Positions 55,860 through 63,975 of a stretch of DNA of 64,000 bases are shown here, one piece after another (position 1 is the first letter of the stretch; the number at the start of each line of letters is the position of its first letter). Position numbers and translations under genes: made by a program. Origin of the DNA: Halalkalicoccus paucihalophilus (GTDB taxonomy: Archaea; Halobacteriota; Halobacteria; Halobacteriales; Halalkalicoccaceae); the NCBI RefSeq assembly GCF_001593955.1, contig NZ_LTAZ01000008.1, positions 1 to 64,000 on the forward strand, in the 5' to 3' direction. Under the pieces are notes generated by a model that saw nothing but the letters and a program-made list of their open reading frames with translations, was not told where the DNA came from and did no database searches.

Positions 55860-57386
55860 TCAGGACTGGTCCCGAACGTGGACGCCGCTGTTTGTCCGTT
55901 CGGTACCCTGTTCGACCCGCGTCGCGTTCGTCCACGAGAGGTCCTGTTTGCGCAGGACGTCGACCAAGCATTTGAGGTTCAACAGGTCGTGGAACTGCTT
56001 GTAGCCGATCACGAGCAGCGGGGCGTAGATCAGCAGGCTCCAATCCTCGCCCTCGATCTGGACGCCGAGGGCGGCGATCAGGAAGACGATGCTCGTAAAG
56101 AAGACGAGCAACGCGAGCACCTGGGCCGCAAAGCCGATGGCGACCAGCCAGACGATATACCCGAGGACGATCCAGCTCGCGAACGGCAGGAAGAACATCT
56201 CGACCAGCCGGAACGGGATCGCGAGCCGGTGAAGCAGCCCGTAGGAGGGGTCGGTCACGAGATCCCAGTGTTTGAACATCGTCATGTAGTTCCCGCGATA
56301 CCAGCGTAGGCGCTGTTTGTAGAGGTCCTTCCACGTCGAGGGCGCTTCCGTGTAGACACGCGCCTCGCTGACGATGACGCGGCGACCCGATTTGAGCACC
56401 TTCACCGTCAGATCGAAATCCTCGGTCAGCGTCTCGGGATCGTACGCGAAGACGTCCTCGAGGGCCTCGCGGCGGTAGGCACCCAGACAGCCCGGCACCA
56501 CCAGTACGATCCCGAAGTAATCGAGCATCCGCCGATAGATGTTCACCCCGATGGTGTACTCGAGTTGCTGACACCGGGTCACCAGCGAGTCGCGGTTCCA
56601 GATCGTGACGTTGCTCGCGACCGCACCGACGTTCTCGCGCTTTTCGAAGGGCGCGACGATCCGTTTCAGGGCGTCGCTCCCGACGATGCTGTCGGCGTCG
56701 ACCGTGACGATGATGTCGCTTTCCGCGAAGAGCAGCCCGTAGTTCAGCGCGGAGTACTTCCCGCCGTTTCGCTTGCTGACGACGGTGACGACCTCCGAGG
56801 CGAACGATTTCGCCTCCGCGAGGGTCCCGTCGGTGCTGCCGTCGTCGACGACGATGATCTCGAATTTCTCGCGGGGGTAGTCGGCGTTCAACAGCGCCTG
56901 AATCGTCCGTCCGACGTAGCCCGCCTCGTTGTAGGCGGGCACGAGGACGCTGATCGAGGGGTACTCCTCGGGGAGTCCCGTGGTCGTATGCCCGATCAGG
57001 TCGTGATACACCGCGACGAGCGCGATGAACCAGTAGTAAAAGAAGATCAGCGCGATCGCGCCCAGATGGACGAACGCCAGCGGCGACGGCGCGACCCACT
57101 CGAGGGCGACGATCGTCACCGCGTATCCCAACAGGACCACGACGAGCGCGCGCGTGGCCAGCAGGTCCTGATAGCGCGGCTTGTACTCGACGACGTAGTA
57201 CGACCAGCCGATGTAGGTGACGAGGATCCCGCCGAGCAGGGCGACCGCGTAGATCGTCCCGTCGTTCATCACGTCGATGAGCAGCCAGAACGGAACCAGC
57301 GCGGAGACGAACAGGAGGATCACCCGCCAGTCGACGCTCCCGAGCGCCCGTAGAACTGTCCCGAAGGAGTCGGGTGCCCGCCTCAT
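55860..57386 (-). CDS. Processive family 2 glycosyltransferase, membrane synthase
   Basis: 508 residues. Two to four membrane segments in the first 130 residues. The GT2 catalytic part carries VLVPAYNEAG, DDGS at 181-184, DAD in VDADS (229-233), TED 321-323 and QRLRW 358-362; this D,D,D,QxxRW set marks processive synthases such as hyaluronan, chitin or PNAG (PgaC/NodC) synthases. Three to four C-terminal membrane helices follow (~385-460). The ATG overlaps by 4 bp the stop of the deacetylase gene before it. It probably makes and exports a beta-linked polymer. Confidence 0.92.
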   Translation of the reverse strand: MRRAPDSFGTVLRALGSVDWRVILLFVSALVPFWLLIDVMNDGTIYAVALLGGILVTYIGWSYYVVEYKPRYQDLLATRALVVVLLGYAVTIVALEWVAPSPLAFVHLGAIALIFFYYWFIALVAVYHDLIGHTTTGLPEEYPSISVLVPAYNEAGYVGRTIQALLNADYPREKFEIIVVDDGSTDGTLAEAKSFASEVVTVVSKRNGGKYSALNYGLLFAESDIIVTVDADSIVGSDALKRIVAPFEKRENVGAVASNVTIWNRDSLVTRCQQLEYTIGVNIYRRMLDYFGIVLVVPGCLGAYRREALEDVFAYDPETLTEDFDLTVKVLKSGRRVIVSEARVYTEAPSTWKDLYKQRLRWYRGNYMTMFKHWDLVTDPSYGLLHRLAIPFRLVEMFFLPFASWIVLGYIVWLVAIGFAAQVLALLVFFTSIVFLIAALGVQIEGEDWSLLIYAPLLVIGYKQFHDLLNLKCLVDVLRKQDLSWTNATRVEQGTERTNSGVHVRDQS

Positions 57387-58738
57387 CGCCCGTTCTCCGG
57401 CTCGGCCTCGCGCTCCGCGTCGGTCGGTTCGAGGCCGAGCGAGGCCGATTTTTGGGTCGACGTGTGTTCGATCGGCTCGAGGACGCGCCAGCCGTCCTCG
57501 GTGCGCTCGATGGTGCCGTTCTCGAGCCCGGCGCTGAACTGCCCGACCGTCATGAACCCGACGTCATCCGTCGATTTCATGTGCCGGATCACCTCTCGAA
57601 GCTGGTCCAAGCGCTCCTCGCTCGTGAAGTACTGGTAGTGGATCATCTGGACGTACACCCCGTTTTCCGCGTGGCTCTCGTCGAAGGCGTCCGTCAGCGT
57701 CTCGGTGTCGTGGAACGGGACCTCACCGCCCTCGTAGGCGTCCCAGTCTTCGAAGGGCTGTGTCTCGGGGACGTGGTGGACCCCGTCGGTCTCGAACTCC
57801 GTCGTCCCGTTGCCCATGCCGTCCCGGTCGTAGTACTCGTCGGTGAACCACTGCCCGCCCGAGATCGTCGTATAGTCGCTCTCCGCGACCGCACGAACCG
57901 TCCCGTCGTCGTACGTGTTCATCGGCGGGACGAACGTGTTCGAGGGCTCGACACACTGACTCAGGAGTCGATGGCCCTCGGCGAGCCGATCGGCCTGCTC
58001 CGCGTCGGACAGGCCACCGAACTCGCTGCCGTCGTAGAAGTCGGTTTCGGGCTGGTGCGTATAGCCGTGGAGCGCCATCTCGAACTGTCCGGGGTGGTCG
58101 TTCTGGAGTGACCCGAGGTACTCACAGGTCGCCTCGTCGCTGGTCAACGGCAACTCCCCGGCGGCGTTCGGGATCACCCCCAGCGTGACCGGCACGTCCT
58201 CCTCGATGAACACCTGATTGACCGACCGCATCGTCTCGGTCTCGTACCACGGCTGGATGTCGTCGTTCCTGAAGATCGCGATCGAGTCGTACTCCTCCCA
58301 GGTCGGATCGGTGGCCGCGGCGTCCGTCGGGGTCGCCTCGAGCAGCGGCGACGCCACGAGCGCGCCGGTGATCCCCGACACCAGTACCATCACGACGATC
58401 GCCGACGAGAGGAGCTGCTGTCGGCGCTCCGATTTCGGGACGAGCCGCGAGGGCAGCCACGTCAGCGACTGGCCCAACTCGGGAAGCTCGGGGAACGAGA
58501 CGCTCGCCGGTCGTGAGATCGCCCCGGTCGCGTTCGTCGGCGGCGCCTGCCAGTGGCCACACTCGCGACATCGGGTGATCGTCTCGACGGCCTCGAAGGT
58601 CTCCTCGGCGGTCGATCCGTTACACTTCGGACAGCCCTCGGCGAACGCCGAGCGGGCGTCCATCAGTCCACAACCGTGTTCGACGACCTGCTCTTCGGCC
58701 AGCGAGTCCGCCGAACAGGCGGAACAGACCCCGTTCAT
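57383..58738 (-). CDS. Membrane polysaccharide deacetylase with N-terminal TackOD1-like zinc domain
   Basis: 451 residues. Residues 5-62: C5xxC8, EHGCG (20-24), CPKC (36-39), CRECGH (57-62), a zinc cluster of the TackOD1 kind with no signal before it. A basic KSERRQQ precedes one membrane helix (109-133), so the zinc domain is inside and the rest outside. The outer domain (~150-430) is a deacetylase: FRNDD (156-160) as motif 1, HGYTH (224-228) as motif 2, and FVPPMNTYDD. Start of a likely operon with GT2 and UGDH: deacetylase plus GT2 recalls PgaB/PgaC and NodB/NodC pairs. Confidence 0.88.
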   Translation of the reverse strand: MNGVCSACSADSLAEEQVVEHGCGLMDARSAFAEGCPKCNGSTAEETFEAVETITRCRECGHWQAPPTNATGAISRPASVSFPELPELGQSLTWLPSRLVPKSERRQQLLSSAIVVMVLVSGITGALVASPLLEATPTDAAATDPTWEEYDSIAIFRNDDIQPWYETETMRSVNQVFIEEDVPVTLGVIPNAAGELPLTSDEATCEYLGSLQNDHPGQFEMALHGYTHQPETDFYDGSEFGGLSDAEQADRLAEGHRLLSQCVEPSNTFVPPMNTYDDGTVRAVAESDYTTISGGQWFTDEYYDRDGMGNGTTEFETDGVHHVPETQPFEDWDAYEGGEVPFHDTETLTDAFDESHAENGVYVQMIHYQYFTSEERLDQLREVIRHMKSTDDVGFMTVGQFSAGLENGTIERTEDGWRVLEPIEHTSTQKSASLGLEPTDAEREAEPENGR

Positions 58739-59131
58739 CGCCGACCCACCCGGCCGTCGAGTGCGGTTTCGCTACCGCCGACCGCGCTGGACCCGTATTT
58801 ATCACTATTTATCGAGCATAACCCGATGTCAGCGATTTCGTCACTCGCCCCGTCGATAGCGTTCCTCCCCCCTGTTTCCCTGATGACAGCCGTTCTACCC
58901 ATCTGTAGAACAACATGTCTGATCCGGGGAGAACCGTTGCCTTCAACCTCGTTCCGGGTTTTCGGATCGAAGCGGTTCGATGTCGAAGGTCGATTCCGGC
59001 CGTTCGTCGATTCGGGCCTTCGATACCGAACCGGGACGGAGCCTTTTTGCTGGGGCCGCTCGATATCGACGTATCCAGCACTGATCACTGCACGCTCTCG
59101 GCAAGGCGGACGGCCCCCCTAGCACATACCG
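58739..59131. promoter_or_regulatory. Divergent intergenic region between the deacetylase operon and a BAT-type regulator
   Basis: 393 bp without a gene. An A/T-rich segment CCCGTATTTATCACTATTTATCG (58791-58813) lies ~60 bp upstream of the deacetylase start on the minus strand and is its likely promoter. The regulator at 59132 has no clear TATA box; the divergent layout makes it a candidate controller of the operon. Confidence 0.45.
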
Positions 59132-59782
59132 ATGACCATCATCGCGGACATAACGCTCCCCTCGACGACGTTCCCACTCGGACGCGTGTTGCAGTCGTTT
59201 CCGGACGCCACGATGGAACTCGAACGCGTCGTTCCGCTTCGAGAGACCATCATGCCGTTCCTCTGGGTCGAGGGGAGCGACCCGGCGACCGTCGAGTCCT
59301 CGCTTCGCGAGCACTCCCAGGTCAAATCCGTCGACGTCCTCACGACGGCCGGGACCGAGACGCTCTTCGAGGTCCACTGGTCACCCGCCGCCGACGGACT
59401 TGCCGAGGCGCTGTTGAACACGCACGCGACCGTTCTGGACGCCCGCGGCACCGCCGAGAGTTGGGACTTCCGGCTCCGTTTCTCGGCCCACGAGGACCTC
59501 TCGACGTTCAACGTCGCACTCACGGAGAAGGGGATTCCGGTTACGCTCCGGCGCATCTATCACCCGCCGCTCGACGACGTCGCACCGATGTCGCCTATCC
59601 AGCGCGAGACGCTTCTGACGGCGTATCGGCGGGGCTACTTCCGGATCCCGCGCGACATCAGCCAGGCGGACCTCGCCGAGGAGTTGGACATCAGCGACAG
59701 CGCGCTCTCCCAACGGATCCGGCGCAGCGTCTCGAAACTCATCGAGCGCGACATCCTCACCGAGGACCAAGCGTCGAACTAA
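59132..59782 (+). CDS. Bacterio-opsin-activator-type HTH regulator
   Basis: 216 residues. MTIIADITLPSTTFPLGRVL, PFLWVEGSDPATVESSL and AESWDFRLRFSAHEDL form the N-terminal BAT-like half; ETLLTAYRRGYFRIPRDISQADLAEELDISDSALSQRIRRSVSKL is HTH_10. Same build as 53415-54074. Divergent from the polysaccharide operon. The ligand or signal is unknown. Confidence 0.9.
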   Translation: MTIIADITLPSTTFPLGRVLQSFPDATMELERVVPLRETIMPFLWVEGSDPATVESSLREHSQVKSVDVLTTAGTETLFEVHWSPAADGLAEALLNTHATVLDARGTAESWDFRLRFSAHEDLSTFNVALTEKGIPVTLRRIYHPPLDDVAPMSPIQRETLLTAYRRGYFRIPRDISQADLAEELDISDSALSQRIRRSVSKLIERDILTEDQASN

Positions 59783-59788
59783 CCGGCG

Positions 59789-60217
59789 TTACTGGCCGTG
59801 TCCGTTCGGTGGGATCTCGCGGCGGCGCTTTTCGACCGCGTTCCGGATCTGATCCGCGAGCACCTCGTAGCGGTCGTCCGCGTCCTTCTCGAGGTAGTCG
59901 GTCACGCCTCTGGATCTGGCGTCGTCGGCGACGGCCGCGGAGCCCCGACCGGTAAACAGGACGAACGGGAGCCGGGGGTACTTCTCGCGTACCCGTTCGA
60001 AGAACGCGAGCCCGTCTATGTCCGGCATCTTGTAGTCGCTGACGACGCAGTCGACGGTGTTTTCCTCGATGTACGCGAGCCCGGCCCGCGCGCTCGTCGC
60101 CGTCTCGACCGAGAACCGCTCGTCGATCCGTTCGAGGCGTATCGCCGTGAGATCAGCGCCGTCGGGCTCGTCGTCGACACACAGGACGTCGACCGGCGCT
60201 GATATCCTGTCACCCAT
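59789..60217 (-). CDS. Single-domain response regulator
   Basis: 142 residues. Acidic pocket CVDDEPD (Asp15/16), phosphoacceptor Asp61 in CVVSDYKMPDIDG, Thr in LFTGRG, and Lys in YLEKDADD. No output domain, as usual for haloarchaeal CheY-like receivers that pass the signal by protein contact. It ends 6 bp after the convergent BAT-type gene. Its receiver resembles that of the kinase at 40330, but here the Asp is intact. Confidence 0.9.
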   Translation of the reverse strand: MGDRISAPVDVLCVDDEPDGADLTAIRLERIDERFSVETATSARAGLAYIEENTVDCVVSDYKMPDIDGLAFFERVREKYPRLPFVLFTGRGSAAVADDARSRGVTDYLEKDADDRYEVLADQIRNAVEKRRREIPPNGHGQ

Positions 60218-60377
60218 GAATCTATTACGTCCTACGACGTTAAAAAATAAGTGTTTTACTCACTATTTTTCCGATTATCGGACTGTATATCGAATCGGTC
60301 GTCCGCACGCCCTCCCGAAACGTGTTCCGAATCCGAGGTATGAGTAAATTGATCCGGCTTCTACCCGATCGTTCGGT
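60218..60377. promoter_or_regulatory. Divergent promoter region (receiver gene / lactonase-like gene)
   Basis: ACGTTAAAAAATAAGTGTTTTAC at 60237-60259 is A/T-rich and lies ~25-40 bp upstream of the receiver gene start on the minus strand, consistent with its TATA box. Confidence 0.4.
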
Positions 60378-61175
60378 ATGGTTACTGCGACCGTGGATGT
60401 GATCGATCGGGGCGGCCTCTTGTGCGATCTGAACTACATGATCGAGGGGAACACGCTCGGAACGTACGACGAGCCGAACCCCGAGACGGAGTACGCCGAA
60501 ATCCCGGTCTACAACCTCGTGATCGACCACCCCGAGGGGACGATCCTCTGGGACACCGGCAACCACGAGGACGCTCTCGACGGCCACTGGCCCGAGGGGC
60601 TGAAACAGGCCTTCTACCCCCACGACGCCGACGAGCACACCCTCGAGGGGGACCTCGAGACAGCGGGCTACGGCCTCGACGACATCGACTACGTCTTCCA
60701 GACCCACCTCCATCTGGACCATGCCGGGGGGCTACACCACTTCGACGGGACCGACGTCCCCGTGTTCGTCCACGAGGAGGAGATCAAGTTCGCCTACTAC
60801 AGCGCGAAGACCGACGAGGGAAGTGCGGCCTACATCCTGGAGGACTTCGATCACGACCTCAACTGGGAGGTGCTCCATCGCGACCGCGAGACCCACTTCG
60901 AGGACGTCGAATTCATTCGGTTCCCGGGTCACACGCCCGGCCTGACCGGGACGATGATCCACCTCGAGGACGAGACCCTCGTCTTCACGGGCGACGAGAT
61001 CTATCAGGCCGAGAACTACGAGGAGGAGATGCCCCTCGGAGCGGGCCTCCTCTGGAGCAAACGCCACTGGTTCGAGACCCTCCAGCGGATCAAGGACTTA
61101 CAGCGCCAGTACGACGCGACGGTCGTCTACGGGCACGATCCCGACCAGTACGAGGCGCTCTCGGGGTGGTCCTGA
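60378..61175 (+). CDS. Metallo-beta-lactamase-fold hydrolase (N-acyl homoserine lactonase-like)
   Basis: 265 residues. HLHLDHAGG (~115) is the metal motif, followed by the His in PGHTPGLTG, Asp in FTGDEIYQAENYEEE, and the last His in VYGHDPDQY. Overall order and the Tyr-rich middle match AiiA/AttM-type lactonases. Its stop is directly followed by the GTG of the next gene. It may open a lactone to a hydroxyacid that the next enzyme oxidises; an idea from position only. Confidence 0.85.
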   Translation: MVTATVDVIDRGGLLCDLNYMIEGNTLGTYDEPNPETEYAEIPVYNLVIDHPEGTILWDTGNHEDALDGHWPEGLKQAFYPHDADEHTLEGDLETAGYGLDDIDYVFQTHLHLDHAGGLHHFDGTDVPVFVHEEEIKFAYYSAKTDEGSAAYILEDFDHDLNWEVLHRDRETHFEDVEFIRFPGHTPGLTGTMIHLEDETLVFTGDEIYQAENYEEEMPLGAGLLWSKRHWFETLQRIKDLQRQYDATVVYGHDPDQYEALSGWS

Positions 61176-62483
61176 GTGGGCTATAATCGTTCAGTCTCCG
61201 CGCCCGAGCACGCACAGACCCCCGAGACGGTCTGGGAACTCGAGATGCCCCGGATCCGATTCGGACGGAACGCCGTCGAGGAGCTCGACTTCCAGTTCGA
61301 GGATCTGGGTGTCGACCCCGGCTCCCGTGGATTGCTCGTCACCGACGAGAACCTCCTCGAGCTGGGTCATGCCGACCGCGTACGCGAGCAACTCGGCGAG
61401 TACGAGGTCGACGTCTACGACGGCGTCGAGCGCGAACCCTCGATCGAGGCCGTCGAGGACTGCATCTCGTTCGTTCGGGACGAACAGGGGGAGTCGGGCT
61501 ACGACTTCTACGTCGGCCTCGGCGGCGGCAGTTGCATCGACACCGCCAAGACCACCCGCGCGGTGATCGCCAACGGCGGCCAGCCCCTCGATTACGTCGC
61601 CCAGCCCACGGGGGAGGGCCAGTCGATCACCGAATCCGGGCCGCCGCTGGTGCTGATGCCGACCACGGCGGGCACGGGTGCAGAGATCTCACCGGTGGCG
61701 ATCCTCTCGGTGGAGGAACAGGAGATCAAGGAGGGGATCTCGAGCGACCACATCCGGGCGGACGCCGCCGTCCTTGACCCGACGCTGACGACGACGCTTC
61801 CCCCCGAGCAGACGGCCAAAACCGCGATGGACGCGCTCGGCCACGCCATCGAGGGCTACACCACCCACTCCTACGACAGCCTGCTGCGCGCCGAGGACCC
61901 CGCGAGCCGCCCCGTCTACGCCGGGCGCACCCCCGTCACCGAGATGTTCAGCGAGAAGGCGATCGATCTGCTCTCTTCTAACGTTCGCCGGGCGGTCCAC
62001 AACGGCGACGACCTCGAGGCCCGCGAGAACATGCTCCAAGGGGCGTTGATGGGCGCGATCTCCGGGCTGACCGCCGGCGCGAGCCTCTGTCACGCGATGG
62101 CCTATCCCGTCGGAAACCGCTATCACACCTATCACGGCGAGACCATCGCCGTCCTCACCCCGGCGAGTACCCTCGGGTACAACGCCGCGAGCGACCCCGA
62201 GCGCTTCGCCGACCTCGCCGAGCTGTTCGGTGTCGACACGACGGGACTGAACACCCGCGAGGCCGCGGACGCGCTCAAGGACGAGTACATTCAGCTCCAG
62301 CGCGACCTGAACGTCCTTCCGAGTGGCTTGGCCGAACTCGCGGGGATCGACGAGGACGATATCGGCTGGCTCGCCTCCCAGACCGTCGAGACCCAACAGC
62401 GCCTGCTGCGGTGTAACCCCCGACCCGTCGAGAAGGACGACGTCGAGGCCATCTTCCGGGACGCACTGTACAACTGGGAGTAA
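61176..62483 (+). CDS. Iron-containing alcohol dehydrogenase (hydroxyacid-oxoacid transhydrogenase-like)
   Basis: 435 residues from GTG 61176; an ATG at 61245 would lose 23. GLGGGSCIDTAKT is the NAD motif, MPTTAGTGAEISPVAIL follows, and metal His are in DALGHAIEGYTTHS and CHAMAYPVGNRYHTYHGE. Residues ETVWELEMPRIRFG at the start are typical of the HOT branch. Acts on a hydroxyacid or alcohol; substrate not known. Directly joined to the lactonase-like gene. Confidence 0.87.
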   Translation: MGYNRSVSAPEHAQTPETVWELEMPRIRFGRNAVEELDFQFEDLGVDPGSRGLLVTDENLLELGHADRVREQLGEYEVDVYDGVEREPSIEAVEDCISFVRDEQGESGYDFYVGLGGGSCIDTAKTTRAVIANGGQPLDYVAQPTGEGQSITESGPPLVLMPTTAGTGAEISPVAILSVEEQEIKEGISSDHIRADAAVLDPTLTTTLPPEQTAKTAMDALGHAIEGYTTHSYDSLLRAEDPASRPVYAGRTPVTEMFSEKAIDLLSSNVRRAVHNGDDLEARENMLQGALMGAISGLTAGASLCHAMAYPVGNRYHTYHGETIAVLTPASTLGYNAASDPERFADLAELFGVDTTGLNTREAADALKDEYIQLQRDLNVLPSGLAELAGIDEDDIGWLASQTVETQQRLLRCNPRPVEKDDVEAIFRDALYNWE

Positions 62484-62567
62484 ACCCCGGCGGTCGACTG
62501 GACCGCTCCCTGTTGCCCCGTTTCGAGCCGTGAGACCGCTCGACTGTCAATTAACCATTAAAAGAAA

Positions 62568-62600
62568 TCGTAGAATCTACGAAGTCACAAATTATTTAAA
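62568..62600 (+). promoter_or_regulatory. Palindrome and TATA box before the nucleotidyltransferase gene
   Basis: Perfect palindrome TCGTAGAATCTACGA (62568-62582), followed 9 bp later by TTATTTAAA (62592-62600), about 29 bp before the ATG at 62625. Looks like an operator next to the BRE/TATA of a leaderless gene. Confidence 0.5.
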
Positions 62601-62624
62601 ACTACAAGTCCGTCTGTCAATACG

Positions 62625-63362
62625 ATGAAAGCCGTTGTACTCGCCGCAGGGAAGGGGACGCGATTGCGACCGCTCACCGAGGACAAGCCGAAGGCGATGG
62701 TCGAGGTGGACGGCAAGCCGCTGGTCGCACACTGTTTCGACCGGCTGGCGGAGTTGGGTGCCGAGGAGTTCGTCGTCGTCGTCGGCTACATGAAAGAACA
62801 CATCATCGAGCACTTCGGCGACTCCTATCGGGACATCCCCATCACGTACGCCCACCAGCGCGAACAGAAGGGGCTGGCCCACGCGCTGTTGTGTGTCGAA
62901 GAGCACGTCGACGACGACTTCATGCTGATGCTCGGGGACAACGTCTTCAACGCGAACCTCGCGGACGTGGTCCGTCGTCAGCGCGAGGAACGGGCCGACG
63001 CTGCGTTCCTCGTCGAGGAGGTGCCCTACGAGGAGGCGGGCCGGTATGGGGTCTGTGATACGAACCACTACGGCGAGATCACCGAGGTCATCGAGAAGCC
63101 CGACGACCCGCCGACCAATCTGGTGATGACCGGCTTTTACACTTTTTCGCCGGCGATCTTCCACGCCTGCCAACTCGTCCAACCCTCGAATCGGGGGGAG
63201 TACGAGATCAGCGAGGCGATCGACCTGCTGATTCGCTCCGGGAGAACGATCGACGCCATTGGCCTCGACGGCTGGCGGATCGACGTCGGCTACCCCGAGG
63301 ACCGCGACGAGGCCGAAAAACGCCTGCAGGAGGGCGCCGAAGCGCTCGCAGGGGCCGACTGA
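62625..63362 (+). CDS. Sugar-1-phosphate nucleotidyltransferase
   Basis: 245 residues. MKAVVLAAGKGTRLRPLTEDKPKAMVEVDGKPL is the nucleotide-binding start; LGDNVF binds metal, and VIEKPDDPPTN, GFYTFSP and GEYEISEAIDLLI follow. Typical of the archaeal RmlA/UTP-glucose-1-phosphate (AglF-like) group. It makes UDP- or dTDP-sugar and could supply UDP-glucose to the dehydrogenase at 54445. Leaderless promoter with an operator-like palindrome. Confidence 0.92.
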   Translation: MKAVVLAAGKGTRLRPLTEDKPKAMVEVDGKPLVAHCFDRLAELGAEEFVVVVGYMKEHIIEHFGDSYRDIPITYAHQREQKGLAHALLCVEEHVDDDFMLMLGDNVFNANLADVVRRQREERADAAFLVEEVPYEEAGRYGVCDTNHYGEITEVIEKPDDPPTNLVMTGFYTFSPAIFHACQLVQPSNRGEYEISEAIDLLIRSGRTIDAIGLDGWRIDVGYPEDRDEAEKRLQEGAEALAGAD

Positions 63363-63490
63363 GCGCCTGCGAACGAGTACCTAACCCGACCGAACCGATC
63401 GACACCCCCGTCGACTCTCCGGCTTTCGCTATCGCGTTCGACCCGATCGGCGATTCAATCCTACTAGGACGTATAATCCATCCCTACGGT

Positions 63491-63517
63491 AGACTCACAA
63501 GAACTGATTGTGAGTCT
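63491..63517. promoter_or_regulatory. Perfect 10-bp-arm inverted repeat at the start of the CBS gene
   Basis: AGACTCACAA, loop GAACTGA, TTGTGAGTCT. It begins ~14 bp after the TATA word GTATAATCC (63471-63479) and ends 5 bp before the ATG at 63523, so it covers the expected transcription start. Operator or 5' hairpin. Confidence 0.7.
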
Positions 63518-63522
63518 CACAC

Positions 63523-63975
63523 ATGATCGAACTCGCAGTCGAAGCCGTTCTGACCCGCTCGGTACCCACCCTCATCCCGTCGACGCCGGTGGTCGAGGCG
63601 GCCGAACTTCTCCGTGATCCGGGCGTCTCCGCGCTGATCGTCCTAGATGACGACGCCATCGCCGGAATCGTTACCGAGTCCGATTTCGTCGCTTACGTCG
63701 CCGAGACCGCCTCGACCTCCCGTATCGACTCCATCATGTCCGCCCCCGTCGTCACGGTAACGCCAGAGACGTCGATCACGACGGCCGCCACCCTCATGCG
63801 CGAGCGGGGCGTCAGGCACCTCCCGGTGGTCAATACCGACGACACCTACTGCGGCCTCGTCTCGGCGACGACGCTCGCGCTGTACCTCTCGCCTCACAGT
63901 CTCGAGATCGACTGGGATAGCGAGCCCCTAGAACTCGACGCATCGGGCGAGTCGTCGCGAGAGTTCGACGGATAG
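63523..63975 (+). CDS. Two-CBS-domain protein
   Basis: 150 residues. LTRSVPTLIPSTPVVEAAELLRDPGVSALIVLDDDAIAGIVTESD and IDSIMSAPVVTVTPETSITTAATLMRERGVRHLPVVNTDDTYCGLVS are two CBS domains. A short acidic tail follows. Adenine-nucleotide sensor type, paralog of 53017-53397. Its promoter carries the 27-bp inverted repeat. Confidence 0.9.
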   Translation: MIELAVEAVLTRSVPTLIPSTPVVEAAELLRDPGVSALIVLDDDAIAGIVTESDFVAYVAETASTSRIDSIMSAPVVTVTPETSITTAATLMRERGVRHLPVVNTDDTYCGLVSATTLALYLSPHSLEIDWDSEPLELDASGESSREFDG

